Notes under the pieces: model-generated
What the model saw: the letters and a program-made list of their open reading frames with translations, nothing else
The model's database searches: none
Told to the model about the DNA's origin: nothing
Made by a program: the position numbers and the translations under genes
Shown here: one piece after another, positions 42,590 through 50,898 of the stretch
Numbering within the stretch: the first letter of the stretch is position 1
Layout of the letters: every line of letters starts with the position of its first letter
Source of the DNA: JANYHF01 sp031367715
Lineage (GTDB): Bacteria; Pseudomonadota; Alphaproteobacteria; Rhizobiales; Hyphomicrobiaceae
Direction of reading: 5' to 3'
DNA length: 64,000 bases
Assembly: GCA_031367715.1 (NCBI GenBank)
Contig: JANLQJ010000066.1
Span: forward strand, 1 to 64,000

Positions 42590-43471
42590 ATGCCATTGCA
42601 TGCACCGCCTAGCGCGACGATCTGGGGGCCGTGGAGCCTGCGCGTGTTGCTGCTGGCCATCCAACTGATCATCACGACGGCAGTATTGCACCGCTTTGCG
42701 GCCTTTCCGACGGCGGTTGCGGTCAATCTGGTGCTGGTCAGCCTGGCCGCCTGCGCCCTGGCAATGCTGATGGGTACGCTCGCGCTGGCACAGGTCTGGC
42801 GGCTGGGCGTGCCGGGTTCGGGGCCGGCGGCCACCGCTCTGGCGCTGGGCGGTCTGGTGCTGATTGTGCCCGCCTATTACCTGCCAATGGCGTTGCGCGA
42901 ATCGTCTGTCTTCGACATCGCCACCGATCGCGAACATCCGCCGCTGTTCCAAGCTCTTGCCAAGACGCGGCTGGCTGCCGGTATCATTGTCGACGCACCA
43001 CTGCAGCCGGTGGCGGACCCGGAGCAAGAGCTTGAACCCGTTATCACCGATCGCTCTCCTGGCGATGTTTTCGACCTGACCAACGAGGTCATGCGCCAGA
43101 TGGATCTCAATATCGTCGCCGAAGAGGCGCCCGGCTTTGGGTCCGAAGAGGGCACGCTGGAGGCGACCGAGCGCACCATCATTCTGGGCCTGACCGACGA
43201 TATCTCGATCCGCATCCGTCCGGGGGATGGACACACGCGCGTCGACATCCGCTCGGCGGCCCGCTATCCGAGGCTGGACTTTGGCCGCAATGCCGAGCGT
43301 GTGCATTCGATCGCACGCAAGTTGCAATCAGGCATCGATGCCAGCGTGCCCAGCGATCCGGCGCTGGCGGCCGATGCCAGCCAAGCGCCTACTGCGGGCA
43401 CAGCTAAAGTGGCAGGAACGTCCGGTGCAGGGACGGGGACCCGTCGCAAGAAACGAGGCCTCGTTCCATAA
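42590..43471 (+). CDS. Membrane protein with DUF1499 domain
   Basis: 293 residues: three N-terminal helices (about residues 17-105), then a DUF1499 domain with EVMRQMDLNIVAEEAPGFGSEEGTLEATERTIILGLTDDISIRIRP and VDIRSAARYPRLDFGRNAERVHSIARKLQ. The C-terminus is low complexity (Ala/Gly/Thr) and basic. DUF1499 proteins have no established function. The last 68 bases overlap the convergent metallo-hydrolase gene. Confidence 0.85.
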   Translation: MPLHAPPSATIWGPWSLRVLLLAIQLIITTAVLHRFAAFPTAVAVNLVLVSLAACALAMLMGTLALAQVWRLGVPGSGPAATALALGGLVLIVPAYYLPMALRESSVFDIATDREHPPLFQALAKTRLAAGIIVDAPLQPVADPEQELEPVITDRSPGDVFDLTNEVMRQMDLNIVAEEAPGFGSEEGTLEATERTIILGLTDDISIRIRPGDGHTRVDIRSAARYPRLDFGRNAERVHSIARKLQSGIDASVPSDPALAADASQAPTAGTAKVAGTSGAGTGTRRKKRGLVP

Positions 43472-44321
43472 GGTGCTCCAAATGGGCCAGTACCGAGAGC
43501 TTAGCCGCACTGAGCATGGCTGGCTGCAGCCCGCGATAAACCCGGTCGGTGATCTCGGCGACCTTGCCAAGGCCATCCCGCACCGCCTCGAAAATCATGT
43601 TTTCGCGCATCTGGCGATGCAGCAAGTAGCCGCGCACCAGCCGCTGAGGCTCGCGGATAATCTCGCCATGGCCGGACAGATAGATGGCTGACGTGTCGGT
43701 ACGGCCTTCCAGCAGCCGCGATAGCGAGGCAAGGTAGTCGCTCATACGACCTTCAGGAGGGGCAATGACGGTTGTGTTCCAGCCCATCACATGGTCGCCG
43801 GAAAACAGCACGCCCGTGCCTTCGAGCCCAAAGCACAAATGATCGGGCGCATGCCCTGGCGTATGCAGCGCTTTCAGCGACCAGTCGTGGCTGCGCACCA
43901 CCCCCTCATCGCGGAGGCTCAAATCGGGCACGAAATTGACGTCCAGAAACGCCTTGGCCTCGACATGCCGGTTGGCCGCAACGCGCCGCTCGTCAGTACC
44001 GCCAAAGCCGCAGGTGACCGCGCCCGTCTCGGCCTTGAGCGCCGCCATGCCAGCGCTGTGATCGCGATGCGTGTGGGTCAGCAAAATGTGCGTAATGCGC
44101 CCGCGCCCGGCCGCCGCAAGGATGGCCCGACGATGCATCGGGTCATCGGGGCCGGGATCGATGACGGCAATATCCTGCTGCCCGATCAGATAGGTGTTGG
44201 TGCCCTTGAAGGTGAGCGGGCCCGGATTTCGAGCCACCAGCCGGCGCACGCCCGGAGCAAGCTCCGTCGCCACGCCATAGGAAAACTCCATCGCACGGTC
44301 GAATTTGATGGCTGCTGTCAT
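43404..44321 (-). CDS. Metallo-beta-lactamase-fold hydrolase (LACTB2-like)
   Basis: 305 residues with the metal motif LLTHTHRDHSAGMAAL (HxHxDH), the third-ligand region LHTPGHAPDHLCFGLEG, GVLFSGDHVMGWNT, and the C-terminal winged-helix-like YLLHRQMRENMIFEAVRDGLGKVAEITDRVY found in the LACTB2 subgroup. Members hydrolyse nucleic acids or thioesters; the substrate here is unknown. The 3' end overlaps the DUF1499 gene tail-to-tail. Confidence 0.9.
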   Translation of the reverse strand: MTAAIKFDRAMEFSYGVATELAPGVRRLVARNPGPLTFKGTNTYLIGQQDIAVIDPGPDDPMHRRAILAAAGRGRITHILLTHTHRDHSAGMAALKAETGAVTCGFGGTDERRVAANRHVEAKAFLDVNFVPDLSLRDEGVVRSHDWSLKALHTPGHAPDHLCFGLEGTGVLFSGDHVMGWNTTVIAPPEGRMSDYLASLSRLLEGRTDTSAIYLSGHGEIIREPQRLVRGYLLHRQMRENMIFEAVRDGLGKVAEITDRVYRGLQPAMLSAAKLSVLAHLEHLMERGLVSCDGSPSLHRTFLPL

Positions 44322-44443
44322 GGCGGGTAAATTAGCCTCGTTCGCGCCTGATGCGCAAGGCGCGCCCCTCGCAATACCCGTGCCAGGCTTAACCTGCCGC
44401 CTCAGGCATGATTGGCAATGAGCCGGAACAGGAAGGCAGCGAT

Positions 44444-44520
44444 TGGTCGGAGTGGGGAGATTCGAACTCCCGACCCCCTGCTCCCGAAGCAGGTGCGCTA
44501 CCAGGCTGCGCTACACTCCG
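44444..44520 (-). tRNA. tRNA-Pro (anticodon CGG)
   Basis: The 77-nt minus-strand sequence starts CGGAGTGTAGCGCAGCCTGG and ends CACTCCGACCA. The acceptor stem CGGAGTG/CACTCCG is perfect, the D arm is AGCGCAGCCTGGTAGCGC, the anticodon stem-loop CCTGCTTCGGGAGCAGG reads CGG, the T arm is GGGAGTTCGAATCTCCC, and CCA is encoded. It decodes CCG proline codons. Confidence 0.97.
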
Positions 44521-44642
44521 ATTTTTTTCGAGGACGCGTTCTTCTAAACGCCACGCTGGCGGGATCCGCGACTGCTCACGGCCAGGGCAGAGGCGTCTTA
44601 TATAGGCTCGGTGCGATCCCCGCAAGCGGCTGCATTGCCCAA

Positions 44643-46028
44643 TCAGTTGGCGGCTGCCGATGTGGTGCCGGAGCAGGCCGCAACCAGCATGCCGAGCAGC
44701 CCGGGGGTGCTGGCAACCGGCAGCGTTATGACTTTTGAGTCGCTGCCGGGGCTATCTGTGGCATGCAGACGAAGTTGCAATTGTGTGCTTTGGCGTAACC
44801 TGCACAGCATGGTTATTGGCACGGACGTTTCCAGAGGCGCCGCCGACCATTCGGAGTTGATATTGTAAGCGTCCGCGCCCTGGGCCTGATCGAAGGTGAG
44901 TTCGGCATACAGGCCCTTGGTCGGCACCGCATCGGCAGCCTCTCGCAGGTCGATCGCAAAGCCAGCACGTCCGATGTCTTTGTCGATCCAATATCCGATG
45001 CGCAGCTTAAGGTTCGCGCCGCGAAATTGGATCGGGGCCTCGGCCAGCGGCTGCGCCGGCCGGTCCGGCGACCCGGACGACGCCGGCAGCGCTCCGATCG
45101 AAGCCGAGGACGCCTGGGCCGCAGTAGCCAACGGCAACAAACGATCACCCCCGAGTTCCTCAGTTACCAGATGCGTCGTAGCCAGTTCGTCATGACTCAT
45201 CCAATGTATGGACGTATTGGGGGTCGCCTCCATCAGCGGGATCAACGATTGGTCGATGCCCATGCGCGACAGAAACGACACGATCGGCTTGTAGGTTCGA
45301 TCGTCGACATTCACCTCATAGGTGCGACCCGGCATGCGCTGTTCGTGGATCAGCCTGCGCGAGGTGCGGGTACCCCCGTCCGGGCGCTGAAAGGTCGTTA
45401 CCCGGTAGGTTCGGCGAATGCGGATCTGGGTCTGGAAGACGATGATCTGGTGCACGCCGACGTGAGATGCCGATGACGCCAACCGCCGTGTGCCGGACGC
45501 CAGCACTAGCGTGCAGGCCGAGGCACAATAGGCGTTGAAGGAATTCGGCCGGCCGCGTTTGGGGGTCTTGCCGTCCCCTTTGCAGGCCTTGGCGGTGCCC
45601 GTGCATGGCTCAAATTCGGTTCGCGTCACCGAAACATCAATCTTGCGATCGCGCAACAGCGCGCCGATGGCGATCGCCGCCTCGATCGAACCGCCGCCTG
45701 AGTTGATGAACAGCGGCAGATTGCGGCTGCCGATCTTGCCGAGCACCTTGCGGAATTCGCCCGGTGTAGTGTCAACAATGTCACCCTCGGCCGAGATCCA
45801 TTCGGTGCAATTGGGTTCGCAGCCCAGCAAGGTGCTGCGCACCAATTGAACCTGCATCGGCTGCATATTCTTGAAGATGGACGGAACCGATGGCTTGCCC
45901 TTGCCAAACGCCATGGCCGGCAGGCCAAGACAGCCGATAACGAGTAACAGCAGCGCCCAGCTGCCTAGCCCGCTTGTCGTTCGCTGGAGACCGTGTCGCT
46001 GCATGCGCTGATGCTCTTGCTCTGCCAA
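44643..46028 (-). CDS. Periplasmic ClpP/crotonase-fold protein (COG3904-like)
   Basis: 461 residues with an N-terminal export signal (WALLLLVIGCLGLPAMAFG, about residues 24-42). Residues 60-210 look like the ClpP/SppA fold: LPLFINSGGGSIEAAIAIGALLRDRKIDVSVTRTE, then FNAYCASACTLVLASGTRRLA, where the Ser in ASA sits at the nucleophile position, and SHVGVHQI with a possible catalytic His. The C-terminal part (from about 330) is beta-rich and not recognised. Whether it is an active peptidase is uncertain. An in-frame ATG at 46001 is an alternative start. Confidence 0.75.
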   Translation of the reverse strand: MAEQEHQRMQRHGLQRTTSGLGSWALLLLVIGCLGLPAMAFGKGKPSVPSIFKNMQPMQVQLVRSTLLGCEPNCTEWISAEGDIVDTTPGEFRKVLGKIGSRNLPLFINSGGGSIEAAIAIGALLRDRKIDVSVTRTEFEPCTGTAKACKGDGKTPKRGRPNSFNAYCASACTLVLASGTRRLASSASHVGVHQIIVFQTQIRIRRTYRVTTFQRPDGGTRTSRRLIHEQRMPGRTYEVNVDDRTYKPIVSFLSRMGIDQSLIPLMEATPNTSIHWMSHDELATTHLVTEELGGDRLLPLATAAQASSASIGALPASSGSPDRPAQPLAEAPIQFRGANLKLRIGYWIDKDIGRAGFAIDLREAADAVPTKGLYAELTFDQAQGADAYNINSEWSAAPLETSVPITMLCRLRQSTQLQLRLHATDSPGSDSKVITLPVASTPGLLGMLVAACSGTTSAAAN

Positions 46029-46046
46029 CGATTCGATTGTGTGCGC

Positions 46047-46562
46047 TCAGCTCACTGAGCGCAAGGCTTGGCTCGCTCCAGGCACCTGGTTTTCCGCAGA
46101 CGCAGTAATTCCGGCCACACCATAGACCGCGCGCGCGCGCGTCTCAAATGCCTCGGCGAACTTGCGAAAAGCGCGATCGAACAGGCTGCCGAGCAGCAGC
46201 TGCAGGGTCAGCGAGCGGAATTCGTAGTTAATATCAAAGGCGACATCGCAACCGCCCCGCGCTGCGGCAAAGCGCCAGCGATTGTCGAGCACGCGGAATG
46301 GCCCGTCGAGATGGCTGACATCGATCTGGTAGGTCTGGCGATTGATCGTGATGCGGCTGGTAAAGTTCTCGCGCAGTGGGCCGTAGCCGACGCCCATGTG
46401 CGCCACAATGACCTCCGAACCGTCGGCGGCGCGGCTGCGCGACAGCACCTTCAGGCTTTCGCACAGCGGCAGGAATTGCGGGTAGCGTTCAACGTCGGCG
46501 ACCAGCTCCAGCATGGCTTCGGGCCGGTGCGGCACATGACGCAGGGTCTGGAAGGACGGCAT
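46047..46562 (-). CDS. ratA: Type II toxin-antitoxin RatA / Coq10-like START protein
   Basis: 171 residues of the polyketide-cyclase/START fold: RHVPHRPEAMLELVADVERYPQFLPLCESLKVLSR, YGPLRENFTSRITINR, GPFRVLDNRWRFAA, and LLLGSLFDRAFRKFAEAFETRARAVYG. This family includes mitochondrial Coq10 (ubiquinone chaperone) and E. coli RatA. In alphaproteobacteria, next to lipA, a quinone-related role is more plausible than toxin activity; this is inference. It lies 42 bases after lipA. Confidence 0.88.
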   Translation of the reverse strand: MPSFQTLRHVPHRPEAMLELVADVERYPQFLPLCESLKVLSRSRAADGSEVIVAHMGVGYGPLRENFTSRITINRQTYQIDVSHLDGPFRVLDNRWRFAAARGGCDVAFDINYEFRSLTLQLLLGSLFDRAFRKFAEAFETRARAVYGVAGITASAENQVPGASQALRSVS

Positions 46563-46604
46563 GTCGGCGCGCGCTTTCTGCTCGGCTGTGTGGCTGTACT
46601 GACT

Positions 46605-47585
46605 CTAGGCTGGATGACCCTTGCCAAGCCCCGTGGCAGCCTGTCGCGCGGCTTTCAGCCGGGCAAAATCCTCGCCGGCATGGTGCGAGGAGCGGGTGAG
46701 CGGGCTGGACGACACCAACGCGAAGCCCTTGGCCATTGCAATCTGGGCAAAGCTGGCAAATTCTTCGGGCGGCACAAATCGCTCGACAGCGGCGTGCTTG
46801 CGCGAGGGCTGCAGATACTGCCCGATGGTCAGGAAATCGACCTCAGCAGTGCGCAGATCGTCCATCAGCTGCAGCACCTCGGCACGCTTTTCTCCCAGGC
46901 CGAGCATAATGCCGGACTTGGTGAACATGCTGCGGTCCAGTTCCTTGACCCGCTGCAACAGCCGCAGCGAATGGAAGTAGCGCGCGCCCGGGCGGATGGT
47001 CAGGTAGAGCGAGGGCACGGTCTCCAGATTGTGATTGAAGACGTCCGGTCGCGCCGCAACCACTTGCTCCAGGGCACCGTCCTTGCGCAGGAAATCGGGC
47101 GTCAGCACTTCGATGGTGGTTTGGGGGCAGGCCGCGCGAATGGCCCGAATAACGGCGGCGAAATGGGCGGCACCGCCGTCGGCAAGATCATCGCGGTCGA
47201 CCGAGGTGATGACGACATGCTCAAGTCCGAGCTTGGCGACGGCATCGCCGACGCGTCTGGGTTCATCGGCATCAAGCGGCAGCGGCAGGCCAGTGCGCAC
47301 ATTGCAGAAGGCGCAGGCGCGCGTGCAGGTGTCGCCCATGATCATCATGGTGGCGTGCCGCTTTTGCCAGCATTCGCCGATATTCGGGCAGCCAGCCTCC
47401 TCGCAAACCGTGGTGAGGCCATGCTCGCGCACAATCTTGCGCGTTTCCAGATAACCCGGCGTGCCAGGAGCCTTGACGCGCAGCCAATCAGGCTTGCGCA
47501 GCAGCGGCGCGTCGGGCCGATGCGCCTTTTCCGGATGACGGGGCCGCTCGGCCGGGGCGGGACGCGTGTCGATGATGGTCGTCAT
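46605..47585 (-). CDS. lipA: Lipoyl synthase
   Basis: A radical SAM enzyme that inserts two sulfur atoms into octanoyl groups on lipoyl domains, completing lipoylation of the PDH subunits encoded nearby. 326 residues. The auxiliary cluster motif is CEEAGCPNIGECW and the radical SAM motif is CTRACAFCNVRTG. The C-terminal conserved region includes VEVLTPDFL-like IEVLTPDFLRKDG and MLGLGEKRAEVLQLMDDL, ending with HHAGEDF, whose RSS-like segment SSSPLTRSSHHAG carries the cluster-ligating Ser. Confidence 0.97.
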   Translation of the reverse strand: MTTIIDTRPAPAERPRHPEKAHRPDAPLLRKPDWLRVKAPGTPGYLETRKIVREHGLTTVCEEAGCPNIGECWQKRHATMMIMGDTCTRACAFCNVRTGLPLPLDADEPRRVGDAVAKLGLEHVVITSVDRDDLADGGAAHFAAVIRAIRAACPQTTIEVLTPDFLRKDGALEQVVAARPDVFNHNLETVPSLYLTIRPGARYFHSLRLLQRVKELDRSMFTKSGIMLGLGEKRAEVLQLMDDLRTAEVDFLTIGQYLQPSRKHAAVERFVPPEEFASFAQIAMAKGFALVSSSPLTRSSHHAGEDFARLKAARQAATGLGKGHPA

Positions 47586-47616
47586 GATGCCCAGCCTAAC
47601 ATTGAACCGCGCGACC

Positions 47617-48792
47617 TCAAACTACTGCCTTACCGCGCAACCGATCATTCAGCATGCGCAGCAGGGCACCGAAGCCGCAAACGGTCGCAATGACGAGAAT
47701 GACCGGACCCGCCCAGGGGATCAGGCCAAGCAGCCCAAGCACAATCAGGCCGGCGAGCAGATGCAGTGCTCGCAGCCCCGCCGAACGCGGCTCGCCCAGC
47801 CGGTTGAAGAACCACTCGCCAAGCCCGAGCCCGGCGCAAGCATAGCCAAGCAGCAGAAGCAGCGGCAAAGCCAGCACGGCCAAAGCCCCGATCGGTGCGC
47901 CGATGATGGTCAGGCTCAGCAAGACAACCGCAATCGGCAGCAACAGCAGCGCACCCAGCCCCCAGCCGACGCTCGCTGCCGGAGTATCGATCAGCTCATC
48001 GATGGCCCCCTCAGCGCCGCCACGGCCAAGCCAGAGAAACAACAGGCCCGCCATCAAGGCGCTGCCGAGCAGAAACAGGCCGGGCATGAAGCCTGCCAGC
48101 GGCCCGCTGGCGACCAGCGTGCTGACCTCCGACAACTTGTGGCGCGTCATGTGGCCATTGATCCTGGCCCCCTTGTCGATCACCGGCTCGGCGATGGTGT
48201 AGATTTCGGCATCGCCATCGATACGCGCACCATCGGCAAAATGAATGCGGGTCGCTTCGATGCGCAGCGGTCCCTTCACCACGCCAGAAATTTCCGCGCT
48301 GGTGGCTTCGATGCTCAGCGGCCCGCTCGACTCACCGGCAAACGTTACCTCGCTGCCCGACAATGAGGTCTCGCCCGTCACTTGGCTGTCGCGGGTAACG
48401 ATGAGCCGCGCGGCCATCCCGGTCAGTTCGCCCTGCACACTCGACGCAATCTGCAGCTGGCTGCCGAACACCCTGAGAACGCCGAGAATTTTTCCCGTCA
48501 GGCGGCCGTTGGCAGCGGCCACATAGACATCGCCGGCCACATCAGCATCGAGCTGGACATTGGCGCCAATCAGCACGATGCGGCCGCTTGAGCGACCCTT
48601 CACCTTGACCTCGGCGCCGGCCGCCATGACACCGGGCAGCTCTGGATCATCGATCTCGACTTGGGCGCCGATGCGTCTGAGATTGCCTTCGGCAGCCACA
48701 GCAATCCGGGGTGCCAGATTGGCATCGGATGCCAGCAGCACAACCAAGCTCATGGTCAATCCCAACAGCCGAAGGCACCCCAAGGCAGTCAT
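47617..48792 (-). CDS. Exported polymer-forming (bactofilin-like) protein with C-terminal membrane domain
   Basis: 391 residues. A signal peptide (about residues 1-34, ending AVAAEG) is followed by a beta-helix-like run of short repeats (GRIVLIGANVQLDADVAGDVYVAAANGRL, IASSVQGELTGMAARLIVTRDSQVTGE, SAEISGVVKGPLRIEATRI), like bactofilin-type polymer-forming domains. The last 170 residues hold about five helices. The topology suggests an extracytoplasmic scaffold on an inner-membrane anchor. The start at 48792 follows AAGGGAAG; a second ATG at residue 14 is possible. Confidence 0.75.
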   Translation of the reverse strand: MTALGCLRLLGLTMSLVVLLASDANLAPRIAVAAEGNLRRIGAQVEIDDPELPGVMAAGAEVKVKGRSSGRIVLIGANVQLDADVAGDVYVAAANGRLTGKILGVLRVFGSQLQIASSVQGELTGMAARLIVTRDSQVTGETSLSGSEVTFAGESSGPLSIEATSAEISGVVKGPLRIEATRIHFADGARIDGDAEIYTIAEPVIDKGARINGHMTRHKLSEVSTLVASGPLAGFMPGLFLLGSALMAGLLFLWLGRGGAEGAIDELIDTPAASVGWGLGALLLLPIAVVLLSLTIIGAPIGALAVLALPLLLLLGYACAGLGLGEWFFNRLGEPRSAGLRALHLLAGLIVLGLLGLIPWAGPVILVIATVCGFGALLRMLNDRLRGKAVV

Positions 48793-48902
48793 CACCGAAC
48801 ACTTCCCTTGGCGTGCCAGTTTTGGACACGCTTTACCATCGCCGTCTGCCGGACATCGATCGGCCCACATGGCGTCGCTGAACCCTGACGACATAAGTCC
48901 TA

Positions 48903-50309
48903 TTACATATGGATGACCCGCCCATAGGCGTCGAGCACTGATTCGTGCATCATTTCCGACAAGGTCGGATGCGGAAAGACCGTCGCCATCAGTTCGGCCT
49001 CGGTGCTTTCGAGCGTGCGCGCGATCGCATAGCCCTGAATCAATTCCGTGACTTCGGCACCAACCATATGCGCGCCGATCAACTCGCCGGTCCGGGCATC
49101 GAACACCGTCTTCACCAAGCCCTCGGTTTCGCCGAGCGCGATGGCCTTGCCGTTGCCCTGGAACGGGAAGCGGCCGACCTTGACCTCGTGCCCCTTGGCC
49201 TTGGCCGCAGCCTCCGTCAAACCGACCGAGGCGATCTGCGGCTGGCAATAAGTGCAGCCCGGTATATTGAGCGGATTTAGCGGATGCACGCCGGCAAAGC
49301 CCGCGATCTTTTCCACGCACAACACGCCTTCGTGGCTGGCCTTATGAGCGAGCCAGGGGGGGCCGGCGACATCGCCGATGGCATAGACGCCGGGCACACC
49401 GGTGCGGCACCACTCGTCGATGACGATGTGGCCGCGATCAAGCTTCACGCCGGCAGCTTCCAGCCCGATATTTTCGACATTGCCGGTGATGCCAATGGCC
49501 AGGATGACGCGTTCGACCGTCAAATCCTCGGTCTTGCCGTCCTTGTCCTTGAGGGTTGCGGTGACCGAGCCCGCCGCCTTCTTCAGCCCGGCCACCGAGG
49601 TGCCGGTACGGATGCGCATACCCTGCTTCTCGAACGATTTGCGCGCGAAAGTGGAGATCTCCTCGTCCTCGACCGGCAAGATGCGGTCGAGAATTTCGAC
49701 TACCGTCACCTCGGCGCCCATGGTGCGGTAGAAACTGGCGAACTCGATGCCGATGGCGCCCGAGCCGACCACCAGCAGCGATTTCGGCATAACCTTGGGG
49801 ATCATCGCTTCCTTGTAGGTCCACACCAACTCGCCGTCCGGTTCAAGACCCGGCAACGTTTTTGCCCTGGCACCGGTGGCGATGATGATGTGTTTGGCAG
49901 AGATATCTGGCAGCGCCGCCCCATCCTTGCCCGTGACGGCAATCACGCCGGCCGATTTCAGCCGCGCGCTGCCGTCAATGACGGCGATCTTGTTCTTCTT
50001 CATTAAATAGCCGATGCCGCTCGACAAGCGGTTGGCGACCTTGCGCGAGCGCTCCACCACCTTGGCAATATCGAAACTGACGCCGTCCACCTTCAGGCCG
50101 AATTCGGCGGCGTGGCGAAACAGGTTGTAGACCTCGGAGGACCTGAGCAGGGCCTTGGTCGGGATGCAGCCCCAGTTGAGGCAGATGCCGCCCAGATGCT
50201 GGCGCTCGATGACAACCGCCCGGAGCCCAAGCTGTGCGGCGCGAATGGCTGCGACGTAGCCACCAGGTCCCGCGCCAACCACAGCAATATCGTAGTCCGA
50301 AACGGACAT
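48903..50309 (-). CDS. lpdA: Dihydrolipoyl dehydrogenase (E3)
   Basis: Reoxidises the dihydrolipoyl groups of the pyruvate dehydrogenase complex with NAD. 468 residues: FAD site DIAVVGAGPGGYVAAIRAAQLG; redox disulfide GGICLNWGCIPTKALL; NAD site SLLVVGSGAIGIEFASFYRTMG; VYAIGDVAGPPWLAHKASHEG; catalytic dyad region FPHPTLSEMMHESVLDAYG. The start at 50309 follows GGGAG by 11 bases. It lies in the minus-strand pdh cluster but is separated from pdhC by a lipoprotein gene and a terminator, so it may have its own promoter. Confidence 0.96.
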   Translation of the reverse strand: MSVSDYDIAVVGAGPGGYVAAIRAAQLGLRAVVIERQHLGGICLNWGCIPTKALLRSSEVYNLFRHAAEFGLKVDGVSFDIAKVVERSRKVANRLSSGIGYLMKKNKIAVIDGSARLKSAGVIAVTGKDGAALPDISAKHIIIATGARAKTLPGLEPDGELVWTYKEAMIPKVMPKSLLVVGSGAIGIEFASFYRTMGAEVTVVEILDRILPVEDEEISTFARKSFEKQGMRIRTGTSVAGLKKAAGSVTATLKDKDGKTEDLTVERVILAIGITGNVENIGLEAAGVKLDRGHIVIDEWCRTGVPGVYAIGDVAGPPWLAHKASHEGVLCVEKIAGFAGVHPLNPLNIPGCTYCQPQIASVGLTEAAAKAKGHEVKVGRFPFQGNGKAIALGETEGLVKTVFDARTGELIGAHMVGAEVTELIQGYAIARTLESTEAELMATVFPHPTLSEMMHESVLDAYGRVIHM

Positions 50310-50404
50310 TGGACAGTCTCCCGATAGCAGCAGGCTTGCCGGACGTCTCGCGCGCCTGATGTGACGACTGACCGCGCGATGGCAACAGCATGATACACAA
50401 TCGC

Positions 50405-50429
50405 AAAGCCCGGCCAAGTGCCGGGCTTT
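50405..50429. terminator. Rho-independent terminator hairpin
   Basis: AAAGCCCGGC-CAAGT-GCCGGGCTTT is a perfect ten-pair stem. Read on the minus strand it lies just after the lipoprotein gene stop; read on the plus strand it is followed by CTATTATTT. It separates the pdhABC-lipoprotein transcript from lpdA. Confidence 0.75.
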
Positions 50430-50462
50430 CTATTATTTCAGTCAAATTCACGTCGCGTCGGT

Positions 50463-50771
50463 TCAGTGCGGTGGCAGCTGGCAGTCGTTACCGAGATACT
50501 GCTCGAGCAATGAGTTGTAACGGTCGATGCGCGCATTGACTTCGGCAGACATCCGGGAGCCGGCCTGACGCGCCTGGATCTGCCCTGGCACGCCCATGCC
50601 ATCGAGCTTGCGCAACTCGCCACGCACCGACTGGCAATCGCCGCCGCCGCCAAAGCCGACCGGAACCCGTCCGCTACCCTGAGAAGCGCAGCCAGCCAGC
50701 GACACGACTGTCGCAGCCAACGCAACCACTCTGAGCCCTTGCTTTACCAGCCCGAGCACAGTTGCCTCCAT
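50463..50771 (-). CDS. Putative lipoprotein, 102 residues
   Basis: The N-terminal hydrophobic segment ends in a lipobox (VVSLAGC-ASQ), so the mature chain is about 75 residues and lipid-anchored, probably in the outer membrane. It is Gly/Ser-rich, then helical (GELRKLDGMGVPGQIQARQ, NARIDRYNSLLEQYLGNDCQLPPH), with two further cysteines (DCQSVR, DCQLPP) that may pair. No family recognised. It lies downstream of pdhC in the same direction. Confidence 0.7.
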   Translation of the reverse strand: MEATVLGLVKQGLRVVALAATVVSLAGCASQGSGRVPVGFGGGGDCQSVRGELRKLDGMGVPGQIQARQAGSRMSAEVNARIDRYNSLLEQYLGNDCQLPPH

Positions 50772-50898
50772 CGATGCCTAAACTCTATCCTTAACAAGCA
50801 TGCGCAAGAGGCCATTTCAACGTGCCGAGAACTGAAACCACCGCATGGCTTGTGCAACTGTGGTAATTGCGCCGCAACCCGTGGGCCAGCACCGCTCC

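Noticed and set aside
46129..46142. A short CG dinucleotide run (CGCGCGCGCGCG).
   Set aside because: It lies inside ratA coding sequence and is short enough to be a by-product of high GC and codon choice.
46047..46562. Treating RatA as half of a toxin-antitoxin pair.
   Set aside because: No RatB-like partner is next to it; the neighbour is lipA, and the fold is shared with Coq10-type quinone-binding proteins.
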